Source: DASVDK01 sp036381125 [NCBI: Thermodesulfobacteriota bacterium]
Lineage (GTDB): Bacteria > DASVDK01
Assembly: GCA_036381125.1 (NCBI GenBank)
Contig: DASVDK010000240.1
Location: forward strand, 1-7,749
Direction of reading: 5' to 3'
DNA: 7,749 bases
A program made the translations under genes and the position numbers. The notes below the pieces were generated by a model, which saw only the letters and a program-made list of their open reading frames with translations, was not told where the DNA came from and made no database searches. Shown here one piece after another: positions 1 to 5,542 of this stretch. Positions within the stretch are counted from its first letter, which is position 1. Every line of letters begins with the position of its first letter.

Positions 1-228
1 GGCTGGAGCATCCGCGACGAGATCAACCCGCTCCGCTACCTGCGAGGAACCGTAGGCATGGCTCTTTCGGGCCCCGACACGGGCGGTAGCCAGTTCTTCG
101 TGACCCATGCGCCCCAGCCCCACCTCGACGGCGGCTACACCGTCTTCGGGCAGGTGGTCGAGGGCATGGACGTCATCGACCGGATCGTCCAGGACGATCC
201 CATCACGGCAGTGGAAGTGCTCCCATGA
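1..228 (+). CDS. Cyclophilin-type peptidyl-prolyl cis-trans isomerase, C-terminal part (5' end outside window)
   Basis: The window opens inside this gene, and the last 75 residues are visible. They form the C-terminal half of a cyclophilin domain, the fold that catalyses cis-trans isomerisation of Xaa-Pro bonds during protein folding. Visible motifs are GMALSGPDTGGSQFFVTHA followed by PHLDGGYTVFGQVVEGMDVID, the signature block of bacterial cyclophilins. The second F of QFF corresponds to the conserved active-site Phe. The HLDG stretch has His where human CypA has Trp, as is common in bacteria. The protein ends soon after the domain, so nothing extra lies C-terminal. The N-terminus, and with it any signal peptide or repeat domain, is not visible, so its compartment cannot be decided here. 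Its TGA overlaps the ATG of the next gene (ATGA), which implies co-transcription and translational coupling with the outer-membrane protein downstream. Confidence 0.93.
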   Translation, partial: GWSIRDEINPLRYLRGTVGMALSGPDTGGSQFFVTHAPQPHLDGGYTVFGQVVEGMDVIDRIVQDDPITAVEVLP

Positions 229-3209
229 GTCTCCGCCCCCTGTGCCTTCTCGCGTTCCTCCTCGGCGCGGCCGCGTCCTCCGCCGCGGCGCAGGCCGTGC
301 CCTTCGGCAAGAACAAGATCCAGTACCGGGACTTCGACTGGCACATCATCTCCGGCGACCACGTCGACGTCTACTACTATCCCGAGGAGGAGAGCGTCGC
401 CCGCCTCGCCCTCGCCTACGCCGAGGAGAGCTACGCCTTCCTCGAGCGCAAGTTCGACCACCACCCGTTCCGGCGCATCCCGCTCATCGTCTACGCCTCG
501 CACCAGCACTTCGAGCAGACGAACCTGATGCCCGGCTTCATCCCCGAGGGCGTGCTCGGCTTCACCGAGTACCTCAAGCGCCGCGTCGCGCTGCCGTTCC
601 GCGGCGACTACGAGCAGTTCCGCCACACGCTCCGCCACGAGCTCGTCCACGCGTTCCAGATCTCCAAGCTCGAGGAGGTCCAGCGGCTCCACCCGCGCAT
701 CCGCCACGCATCGCCACAGGCGGTCCACTGGTGGACCGAGGGGCTCGCCGAGTACTGGTCCAGCGAGCAGACGGCCGAGGACGAGATGTTCGTCCGCGAC
801 CTCGTCGTGAACGACCGGCTCCCCTCGATCCGCGAGTTCACCAGCATGTACAGCTTCGCGTCGTACCCCCTCGGCGCCGAGCTGCACAAGTACCTCGCGC
901 AGCGCTTCGGCGAGGAGTACATCGTCCAGGTCTACGAGAACTACTGGAAGTACGGGTCGTTCGAGGAGACGCTCGAGGCCGTCACCGGCGAGAAGCTCGA
1001 CCGCCTGTCCCGGGAGTGGAAGTACGCGCTCGAGAAGCGCTTCTACCCGCAGTACGCCGAGCGCCCGCCGCTCGACATCCGCACGCACGCCGTCGTCTTC
1101 AAGGGCGGCGCCAACTTTAAGCCCGTCCTCTACACGCCGCCGGGGGACTCCGTCCCCGACCTGCTCTTCCTCTCGCCGCGCGACGGCTACACGAACCTGT
1201 ACCGCACCCGCCTCGACCTCGGTGAGCGCGGCGTGCAGACCGTCGTCAAGGGCGAGCGCAGCGCCGAGTTCGAGTCCTTCCACGCCTACGACTCCGGCAT
1301 CGACGTGAACCAGCGCGGCGTCGTCGCCCTCGTCTCCAAGGTCCAGGACCGGGACGCGCTCCTCCTCTGGGACCTCGAGCAGAAGCGCCTCGTCGGCCGC
1401 TACCAGTGGCCGGACCTCGTCGGCCTCCAGTCCCCCGGCTGGGACCCCTCCGGCGAGCGGATCGTCTTCGAGGGCCTCTCGACCTCCGGCTTCTCCGACC
1501 TCTACACGTTCGACCTGCGCACCGAGAAGCGCCGCACGCTCACCGACGACCGCTACCGCGACGAGGACCCCGATTGGTCGCCCGACGGCCGCACCATCGT
1601 CTTCGCCTCCGACCGCGCGCCCACCGGCGCCGACGGCAACACGAACCTCTTCCTCTACGACCTCGAGTCCGGCGCCGTGCGACCGCTCACCTCGGGCGCC
1701 TGGCACGACCAGGACCCGCGCTGGTCCCACGACGGCCGCCGCGTCGCCTTCAGCTCCGACCGCGCCGGCAGCTACGACCTCTACTCCGTCGATCCCACCG
1801 GCGACGGCCGCCGCCTCACCGCCATGACCGGCGGCGCCTTCGACCCCGAGTGGCTCCCGGACGACAAGGGCCTCGTCTACGCCGGCTTCGCCGACGGTCG
1901 CTTCGCCATCTACCGCTTCGACTTCGACGCCGACACCGCCCGTGGCCCGACCGTCACGCTCGCCGCACCGCCGCCGCCGGCCGACGGCACCCGCGGCATC
2001 GCGCTCGTCACCGATTCCGCGCCCACGCGCCCCGTCGGCTGGACCTGGGAGGCCTCCCCCAACGCGAGCGCCGCCCACTCCCGCCCCTACGACAAGTGGC
2101 GCGGTTTCTCCATCGACCTCGCCACCGGCGACGCCATGGTCGCCCCGGGCTTCGGCGCCGCGCAGGGCGTCCAGTTCCTCGCCTCCGACATGCTCGGCGA
2201 CCACCTCCTCTTCCTCGGCGTCAACGCCACCCAGTACGCCAAGTCGATCGGGGACCTCCTCGACAACTTCAGCGGCCAGACCCTCTACCTGAACCTCCGG
2301 CACCGCCTCAACTTCGGCGCCGGCTTCTACCGCTACCGCGGCCTCTTCCGCGACGTCGCCTGGGACGTCTACCAGGAGAGCAGCGTCGGCGGATTGTTCC
2401 TCGCCAGCTATCCGTTCTCCAAGTTCCGCCGCATCGAGTTCCAGCTCGGCCTCGAGAACAGCAACCGACGCGACGTCTCCGACCTCTACACGTTCTTCCG
2501 GTCGGATACCGCCCTCGATCCGCGCGACCTCACGCGCAAGGGCATCGTCGCCACCGGCTTCGCCTCCTACGTCAAGGACAACACGCTCTGGATCGAGACC
2601 GGGCCGATCGACGGCGAGCGCTACAACATCTCCGCCGGCCTGGCCTCCTGCTTCTCCTGCTCCCGCCCAGGCCCGGATTCGCTCGCCACGCTGATCCACG
2701 ACGCCGCCCTGGCCGAGCACTTCATCCTGACCGCCGACTACCGCCGCTACTTCCGCACCTCGCTCCTCACCGCCTACGCCGTGCGCCTCTTCGGCTTCTT
2801 CAGCGACGGCGCCATCCCCGGACGCGCCATCCTCGGCGGCACGAACATGCTCCGCGGGTACCCGCGCTACTCCCTCGCCGGCTCCCGCGTCTTCCTCGTC
2901 AACCAGGAGTGGCGCTTCCCGCTCCTCCACGCCGTCGGCCTCGACTTCCCCGTCGGCCGCCTCACGCTCCCCGGCATCCAGGGCGCGTTCTTCGGCGACA
3001 TCGGCTCGAGCTGGCACGAGAAGCAGACCCTCTCCGGCGCCTGGGGCAGCTACGGCCTCGGCCTCCGCATGTCTCTCGGCTCCCCCCTCGTGCTCCGCCT
3101 CGACGTCGGCCGCCGCTTCAAGATCGGCGATGCGCCCCCCGTCGTCTTCGGCAACGGCGACCCGTTCAACAAGCACTTCGTCGACTTCTTCTTCGGCTAC
3201 AACTACTGA
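225..3209 (+). CDS. Exported metalloprotease-like / TolB-PD40 propeller / BamA-like Omp85 barrel fusion protein
   Basis: A 994-residue multidomain envelope protein. Residues 1-24 form a signal peptide (hydrophobic core 6-21, cleavage near AAA/Q or AQA/V). Residues about 35-280 resemble the peptidase-MA/gluzincin group: HELVH at 138-142 supplies two zinc ligands and the catalytic Glu, and WWTEGLAEY at 169-177 probably supplies the third ligand, Glu172. Residues about 305-570 carry repeated PD40/TolB-like propeller blades, for example DPDWSPDGRTIVFASDR at 448-463 and DPRWSHDGRRVAFSSDR at 497-513. From about 640 to the end is an aromatic-rich beta region with GGTNMLRGY at 871-879, matching the conserved LRGY/VRGF element of Omp85 barrels, and an aromatic end (FFFGYNY). 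No POTRA domain is recognisable; the protease and propeller occupy that place, so they should face the periplasm. The start is supported by the signal peptide, a GGAAG Shine-Dalgarno-like site 7 nt upstream and the ATGA overlap. Substrate and protease activity are unknown. I infer a role in outer-membrane protein handling or secretion. Confidence 0.88.
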   Translation: MSLRPLCLLAFLLGAAASSAAAQAVPFGKNKIQYRDFDWHIISGDHVDVYYYPEEESVARLALAYAEESYAFLERKFDHHPFRRIPLIVYASHQHFEQTNLMPGFIPEGVLGFTEYLKRRVALPFRGDYEQFRHTLRHELVHAFQISKLEEVQRLHPRIRHASPQAVHWWTEGLAEYWSSEQTAEDEMFVRDLVVNDRLPSIREFTSMYSFASYPLGAELHKYLAQRFGEEYIVQVYENYWKYGSFEETLEAVTGEKLDRLSREWKYALEKRFYPQYAERPPLDIRTHAVVFKGGANFKPVLYTPPGDSVPDLLFLSPRDGYTNLYRTRLDLGERGVQTVVKGERSAEFESFHAYDSGIDVNQRGVVALVSKVQDRDALLLWDLEQKRLVGRYQWPDLVGLQSPGWDPSGERIVFEGLSTSGFSDLYTFDLRTEKRRTLTDDRYRDEDPDWSPDGRTIVFASDRAPTGADGNTNLFLYDLESGAVRPLTSGAWHDQDPRWSHDGRRVAFSSDRAGSYDLYSVDPTGDGRRLTAMTGGAFDPEWLPDDKGLVYAGFADGRFAIYRFDFDADTARGPTVTLAAPPPPADGTRGIALVTDSAPTRPVGWTWEASPNASAAHSRPYDKWRGFSIDLATGDAMVAPGFGAAQGVQFLASDMLGDHLLFLGVNATQYAKSIGDLLDNFSGQTLYLNLRHRLNFGAGFYRYRGLFRDVAWDVYQESSVGGLFLASYPFSKFRRIEFQLGLENSNRRDVSDLYTFFRSDTALDPRDLTRKGIVATGFASYVKDNTLWIETGPIDGERYNISAGLASCFSCSRPGPDSLATLIHDAALAEHFILTADYRRYFRTSLLTAYAVRLFGFFSDGAIPGRAILGGTNMLRGYPRYSLAGSRVFLVNQEWRFPLLHAVGLDFPVGRLTLPGIQGAFFGDIGSSWHEKQTLSGAWGSYGLGLRMSLGSPLVLRLDVGRRFKIGDAPPVVFGNGDPFNKHFVDFFFGYNY

Positions 3210-3242
3210 GGCGGCGCGCCCGCCCGCGCGCGGCACACACGC

Positions 3243-3285
3243 GCGAAGCGCCCCCGACCGCGGCACGCGGTCGGGGGCGCTTCGC
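3243..3285. terminator. Perfect 19-bp hairpin between convergent genes; probable bidirectional terminator
   Basis: The arms 3243-3261 and 3267-3285 are exact reverse complements, separated by a 5-nt loop (GGCAC). The hairpin starts 33 nt after the stop of the large + strand gene and ends 39 nt before the stop of the convergent small - strand gene, the position expected of a shared terminator. Neither side has a T tract. If it terminates transcription it does so as a U-less hairpin, or it acts mainly as an RNA-stabilising 3' end. Confidence 0.7.
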
Positions 3286-3324
3286 AGGATCTTCGGGCGG
3301 GTCCGCTCGTGCCCGGCGCCGCGC

Positions 3325-3510
3325 TCAGGGCTTCGGCACGTCGATCACGTAGCGGTAGAAGCCGTAGAGGACCGCCAACCCCAGGAAGACGAGGCCGAGG
3401 TGGTCCTGGACGAGGTCGACGAGCCGCCAGATCGGCCGCTCGAGCGCCGAGTCCGACCCGCTGCCCAGGACGGCCGCCTCGGCCGCCACCTGGAGGATGA
3501 GATGCAGCAT
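3325..3510 (-). CDS. Small putative single-span membrane protein, 61 aa, unknown function
   Basis: I do not recognise this gene. Starting at ATG 3510 (reverse strand) it encodes 61 residues beginning MLHLILQVAAEAAVLG and ending YRYVIDVPKP. A strongly hydrophobic segment at about residues 38-54 (LGLVFLGLAVLYGFYRY) looks like one transmembrane helix. The N-terminal 16 residues are also fairly hydrophobic and could be a second membrane-associated segment. The middle (residues 17-37) is polar with mixed charges. A GGAG Shine-Dalgarno-like site lies 9 nt upstream of this ATG. The frame extends further upstream, but that extension is Arg/Gly/Pro-rich and looks non-coding. The normal amino-acid composition of the 61-residue part, against the low-complexity shadow frames around it, is the main reason for calling it. 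It converges on the large envelope gene across a shared hairpin and has no operon partner. Confidence 0.62.
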   Translation of the reverse strand: MLHLILQVAAEAAVLGSGSDSALERPIWRLVDLVQDHLGLVFLGLAVLYGFYRYVIDVPKP

Positions 3511-4047
3511 CGCACGGTGCTCCGGACGAGGATCGTTGGTGCTCGCACCGGGGGCCCGAGCAATCCACGGGCCGCGCCCGGCCCCGCCCCCGCCGTCGCG
3601 CACGCGCCCGCACCTACCCCGCATGCGGCGCAGCGAGTTAGGGCCGGCCGGCCCGCCCACCGCGCCCCGCCGACGGACGCTGAAGCACGCCGCCAGCCCG
3701 GCGCGCCTGCCACGATCCGTTCACGAGCCGCTGGCACGGGTCGTTACGGCGCGGCACGGACGCGGGCGCGATACGGCTCGCCTAAGCACGCCTCGCGGTG
3801 ACACTTCCGCGCCCGGCGCGCCGCTGGCCCCCGCCTTGTACCGCGGACGCCCGCGCTTCTCGATCACTGGGTCACCACGAGCGACGCCGGAGCCGTCCAC
3901 GGCCGGCGGCGGCCCCGCGAGCCTCGCGCGGGCATGCCGCCCTGCCGCGGCGCACGGATCCACGCCGCTCGACGGTGCCCCGCACCGGCTCGCCGGACCG
4001 ACGCTCCGTCCGCGTGCGCCTCCCCCTCTTCGTGCGAGGGTAGCGGC
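3511..4047. other. 537-bp intergenic stretch between two divergent small genes, no gene recognised
   Basis: All frames here give Arg/Pro/Ala/Gly-rich, low-complexity translations with no motif I recognise, and no tRNA-like or other known RNA gene is visible. Since the flanking small genes point away from each other, both promoters should lie in this stretch, but I found no convincing -35/-10 pair on either strand. A perfect 14-bp palindrome (GGGCCGGCCGGCCC) sits at 3641-3654; in such GC-rich DNA it may be chance. The region could hold long 5' leaders, an unrecognised structured RNA or a decayed gene. The sequence does not decide between these. Confidence 0.5.
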
Positions 4048-4209
4048 ATGCAGCTTTTCGTCATCCGCAGCATCGATCGGCTCGGGGCGGCCTTCGCCCA
4101 GGGCGTGCACTGGGTCAGCGACGCATCCAACACCTGGGCGGTCGGCGTCGGGCTCCTCGTCGTCCTGACGCTCGCCATGTCCATTGGACGGAAGCAGCCC
4201 GGAACCTGA
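4048..4209 (+). CDS. Small putative single-span membrane protein, 53 aa, unknown function
   Basis: I do not recognise this gene. It begins MQLFVIRSIDRLGAAFAQGV, continues with a short polar stretch (HWVSDASNT, residues 21-29), then has a clear transmembrane helix at about residues 30-46 (WAVGVGLLVVLTLAMSI), and ends in a short basic tail (GRKQPGT). The positive tail suggests a cytoplasmic C-terminus. A GAGGG ribosome-binding sequence at 4036-4040 lies 7 nt before the ATG, well placed, and supports this start over the upstream in-frame alternatives, which give low-complexity translations. It stands alone: divergent from the 61-aa gene and convergent with the 94-aa gene on the other strand, whose stop is 42 nt away. 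Such tiny single-span proteins often work as subunits or regulators of membrane complexes, but nothing here says which. Confidence 0.62.
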   Translation: MQLFVIRSIDRLGAAFAQGVHWVSDASNTWAVGVGLLVVLTLAMSIGRKQPGT

Positions 4210-4221
4210 GCCCGCCCCCGC

Positions 4222-4257
4222 GTCCGGCCGCCTTCAGCCGTCCGGCCGCCTTCAGCC
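4222..4257. repeat. Exact 18-bp tandem duplication at a convergent gene junction
   Basis: The 18-bp unit at 4222-4239 is repeated exactly at 4240-4257, with two further matching bases (4258-4259). It lies between the stop of the + strand 53-aa gene and the stop of the - strand 94-aa gene. The second copy contains the TGA of the - strand gene (4252-4254). Because 18 is a multiple of 3, the first copy supplies another in-frame TGA at 4234-4236, so the duplication gives that gene two successive stop codons six codons apart. It looks like a recent slippage duplication. Confidence 0.85.
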
Positions 4258-4536
4258 GTTTGGGCGCCGCCGGCGCGGGCGCTTGCCGCGCCCCGCGCCG
4301 ATCCAACCCTCGCCCAGCTCGGATGCTCGCGGCGCGAACGGCCACGCCGGCCCTGGCTCATCCGCCGGCGGCTTCGCCGCCGGCGCGGCCTTCGGCTCGC
4401 GTAGGCGCTCGATCGCCGCACGCGTCTCCGTGTGCACCGTCGCGCGCCGCCGCTCCCGCTCCAGGCGGTGCCGCCGGCGCCGCACCAGCAGCAGCGCCGC
4501 CGCCCAGGCCTCCCATGTGATGAGAATCTCGATCAT
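4252..4536 (-). CDS. Putative small membrane-anchored basic protein, 94 aa, unknown function
   Basis: I do not recognise this gene. From ATG 4536 (reverse strand) it encodes 94 residues. Residues 2-18 (IEILITWEAWAAALLLV) form a hydrophobic segment, followed directly by a strongly basic stretch at 19-31 (RRRRHRLERERRR). By the positive-inside rule this implies an N-terminal anchor with a cytoplasmic body. Residues 32-48 could form a short helix; residues 49-70 are Ala/Pro-rich, and the end is again basic (GKRPRRRRPNG). A weak AAGTGAG ribosome-binding-like site lies 9 nt upstream of the ATG. A GTG at 4608 would add 24 residues but has no visible Shine-Dalgarno site. The Ala/Pro/Arg-rich tail is typical of spurious GC-rich frames, so the call rests mainly on the anchor plus basic cluster. 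It is divergent from the lipoprotein operon and shares a 271-bp upstream region with it. Confidence 0.45.
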   Translation of the reverse strand: MIEILITWEAWAAALLLVRRRRHRLERERRRATVHTETRAAIERLREPKAAPAAKPPADEPGPAWPFAPRASELGEGWIGAGRGKRPRRRRPNG

Positions 4537-4571
4537 GCCGGGGAGCTCACTTCGGAGAGACTCGGGAAGGA

Positions 4572-4589
4572 GGGGAACGAGCGTTCCCC
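4572..4589. other. Short hairpin (7-bp stem, 4-nt loop) in the divergent leader region
   Basis: Positions 4572-4578 (GGGGAAC) pair exactly with 4583-4589 (GTTCCCC) around a GAGC loop. It lies 36 nt upstream of the - strand 94-aa gene start, so it would sit in that gene's 5' leader if transcription starts above it. No T run follows on either strand, which argues against a classical terminator. Its role is unknown and it may be chance. Confidence 0.3.
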
Positions 4590-4615
4590 GATCGTGTAGC
4601 TTCGACACACGGCGG

Positions 4616-4690
4616 CCCGGACTTTAACGCCGCAGCTCCACCCGGGCTTTGACGCCGCGACGCCACCCGGACTTCGACGCCGCAGCTCCC
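4616..4690. repeat. Three imperfect 25-bp tandem repeats upstream of the lipoprotein-lptE operon
   Basis: Copies lie at 4616-4640, 4641-4665 and 4666-4690. Copies 1 and 3 are almost identical, differing at the TTTAA/TTCGA dinucleotide step and the last base; copy 2 differs at several positions. Each begins CCCGG and contains ACGCCGC (4627, 4652, 4677), and a further ACGCCGC occurs at 4712 inside the promoter spacer. The 25-bp period is not a multiple of 3, so this is not a coding repeat. The array lies between divergent genes, immediately upstream of a candidate -35 box. It could be a set of regulator-binding sites or a neutral minisatellite. Confidence 0.8.
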
Positions 4691-4701
4691 GGGCTCCGGC
4701 C

Positions 4702-4730
4702 TTGCCGTGCGACGCCGCTCCCGGTACAAC
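4702..4730 (+). promoter_or_regulatory. Candidate sigma70-type promoter for the lipoprotein-lptE-hemC-rfaE2-rph operon
   Basis: TTGCCG at 4702-4707 (4 of 6 matches to TTGACA) is followed after exactly 17 bp by TACAAC at 4725-4730 (4 of 6 matches to TATAAT). Transcription would begin near 4737, giving a leader of about 70 nt before the ATG at 4808. It lies in the only sizeable gap upstream of the operon and just downstream of the three 25-bp repeats. Downstream genes overlap or nearly touch, so this is the most likely promoter for all of them. Confidence 0.42.
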
Positions 4731-4807
4731 TATGCGTCCGTCGAGCACCGCGCCCCGAGGCCGGAGCGGTGCGGGGAACGATTCCGACCCTCGCGGTTAC
4801 TGTGCGC

Positions 4808-5542
4808 ATGTCGCAGCGGTGTCGAACCTTCCGCGTCCCCCTGCGCCGCGCCGGCGTCGCTCGCTGGCTCGGCGGCGTGCTCGTCGTCGCCGCGGGGTGC
4901 GCGTCCGGGACCCCGGCCGCGAACACGCCCGCCTCGCAGCCCACGCCTCCGGCGGTCGACGCCGCGCTCGAGCGCGAAGCCGTGGCGGCCACCGCGCTGC
5001 GCCAGCCGGTGCAGCTCGTCTTCGACTGGAACCTCCGGGACCGGGATGCGCGCTTCGGCGGCCGCGGCTCCGCGCGCGCGGAGCCGGAGTACAAGGCGCG
5101 GCTCGACCTCTTCGGCCCCCGCGGCGAGGGCTACTTCAGCGCGGCCGTCGTCGATACGACGCTCCGCGTCCCTGCCGCCGTGGCCGAGCGGGTCCCGGTT
5201 CCGCCGCCCGCGCTCCTCTGGAGCACGCTCGGCGTCCTCCACCCGCCGGCCGACGCACGGCTCACCGCGACCCGGCGCGAGGGCGCCGAGACGCGCCTCG
5301 AGTACACCCGCGGCGACGAGCGCTGGCGCTTCACGCTCGAGGGCCGCCGCCTCCGCCGCGCCGAGCTGGACCGCTCCGGCGGCCGCCAGACCGTCGAGCT
5401 GAAGGGCACCGCCGAGCTCGGCCTGCCGAAGCAGGCGGTCTACCGCGACTACGCCGCCTTCCGCGAATTGACGCTCACGCTGGACCACGCGAATGCAGCG
5501 CAACCGTTCCCGCCGGACACGTGGACCCCGGGCGCTCGCTAG
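4808..5542 (+). CDS. Predicted outer-membrane lipoprotein, 244 aa, loosely LolA/LolB-like, function unknown
   Basis: An N-terminal basic region (residues 1-19), a hydrophobic stretch (WLGGVLVVAAG, 20-30) and Cys31 form a lipoprotein signal peptide, with VAAGC as lipobox. A Pro/Ala/Thr-rich linker (32-50) follows. The rest is rich in alternating polar/hydrophobic strands: FDWNLRDRDARFGGRG (72-87), EYKARLDLFGPRGEGYFSAAVVDTTLRVP (94-122), a Pro-rich turn with PPALLWSTLGVLHPP (133-147), ERWRFTLEGRRLRRAEL (171-187), and a C-terminal LPKQAVYRDYAAFRELTLTL...PFPPDTW block (206-239). The strand-turn order recalls LolA/LolB-fold proteins, which shield lipid anchors, but this is pattern resemblance and not a firm family assignment. 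The ATG at 4808 keeps a complete lipoprotein signal; no good Shine-Dalgarno site precedes it, and a GTG two codons upstream is possible. It is the first gene of the operon, and its last 50 nt overlap lptE. Confidence 0.82.
   Translation: MSQRCRTFRVPLRRAGVARWLGGVLVVAAGCASGTPAANTPASQPTPPAVDAALEREAVAATALRQPVQLVFDWNLRDRDARFGGRGSARAEPEYKARLDLFGPRGEGYFSAAVVDTTLRVPAAVAERVPVPPPALLWSTLGVLHPPADARLTATRREGAETRLEYTRGDERWRFTLEGRRLRRAELDRSGGRQTVELKGTAELGLPKQAVYRDYAAFRELTLTLDHANAAQPFPPDTWTPGAR

Noticed and set aside
135-3266. A stop-free 1043-codon frame on the - strand across the whole large envelope gene
   Set aside because: Its translation is a Val/Glu/Ala/Asp/Gly-rich string with no domain. It is the expected mirror of C-ending codons in the real + strand gene, which has clear domains.
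3641-3654. 14-bp perfect palindrome GGGCCGGCCGGCCC as an operator
   Set aside because: Built only of G and C in very GC-rich DNA, so chance is likely. No promoter was found beside it; mentioned only in the gap entry.
3836-3870. Promoter for the 53-aa gene using TTGTAC near 3836
   Set aside because: No -10-like hexamer at 16-18 bp spacing, and it would leave a leader of about 180 nt.
3497-4168. 223-codon + strand frame across the intergenic stretch
   Set aside because: Arg/Pro/Ala-rich throughout, no motif, and it conflicts with the better supported 53-aa membrane-protein frame.
4363-4385. 10-bp stem with a 3-nt loop (GCCGGCGGC/GCCGCCGGC)
   Set aside because: It lies inside the - strand small gene and is explained by Ala/Pro codon runs. 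There is no T tract and no gene end nearby.
4567-4573. Perfect AAGGAGG Shine-Dalgarno sequence on the + strand
   Set aside because: No start codon lies at a usable distance. The next in-range GTG (4595) is too far away and is followed at once by TAG.
4842-4867. Possible twin-arginine signal in the 244-aa lipoprotein (RR at residues 13-14)
   Set aside because: The surrounding residues do not fit the S/T-RR-x-F-L-K pattern. A Sec lipoprotein signal with Cys31 explains the N-terminus.
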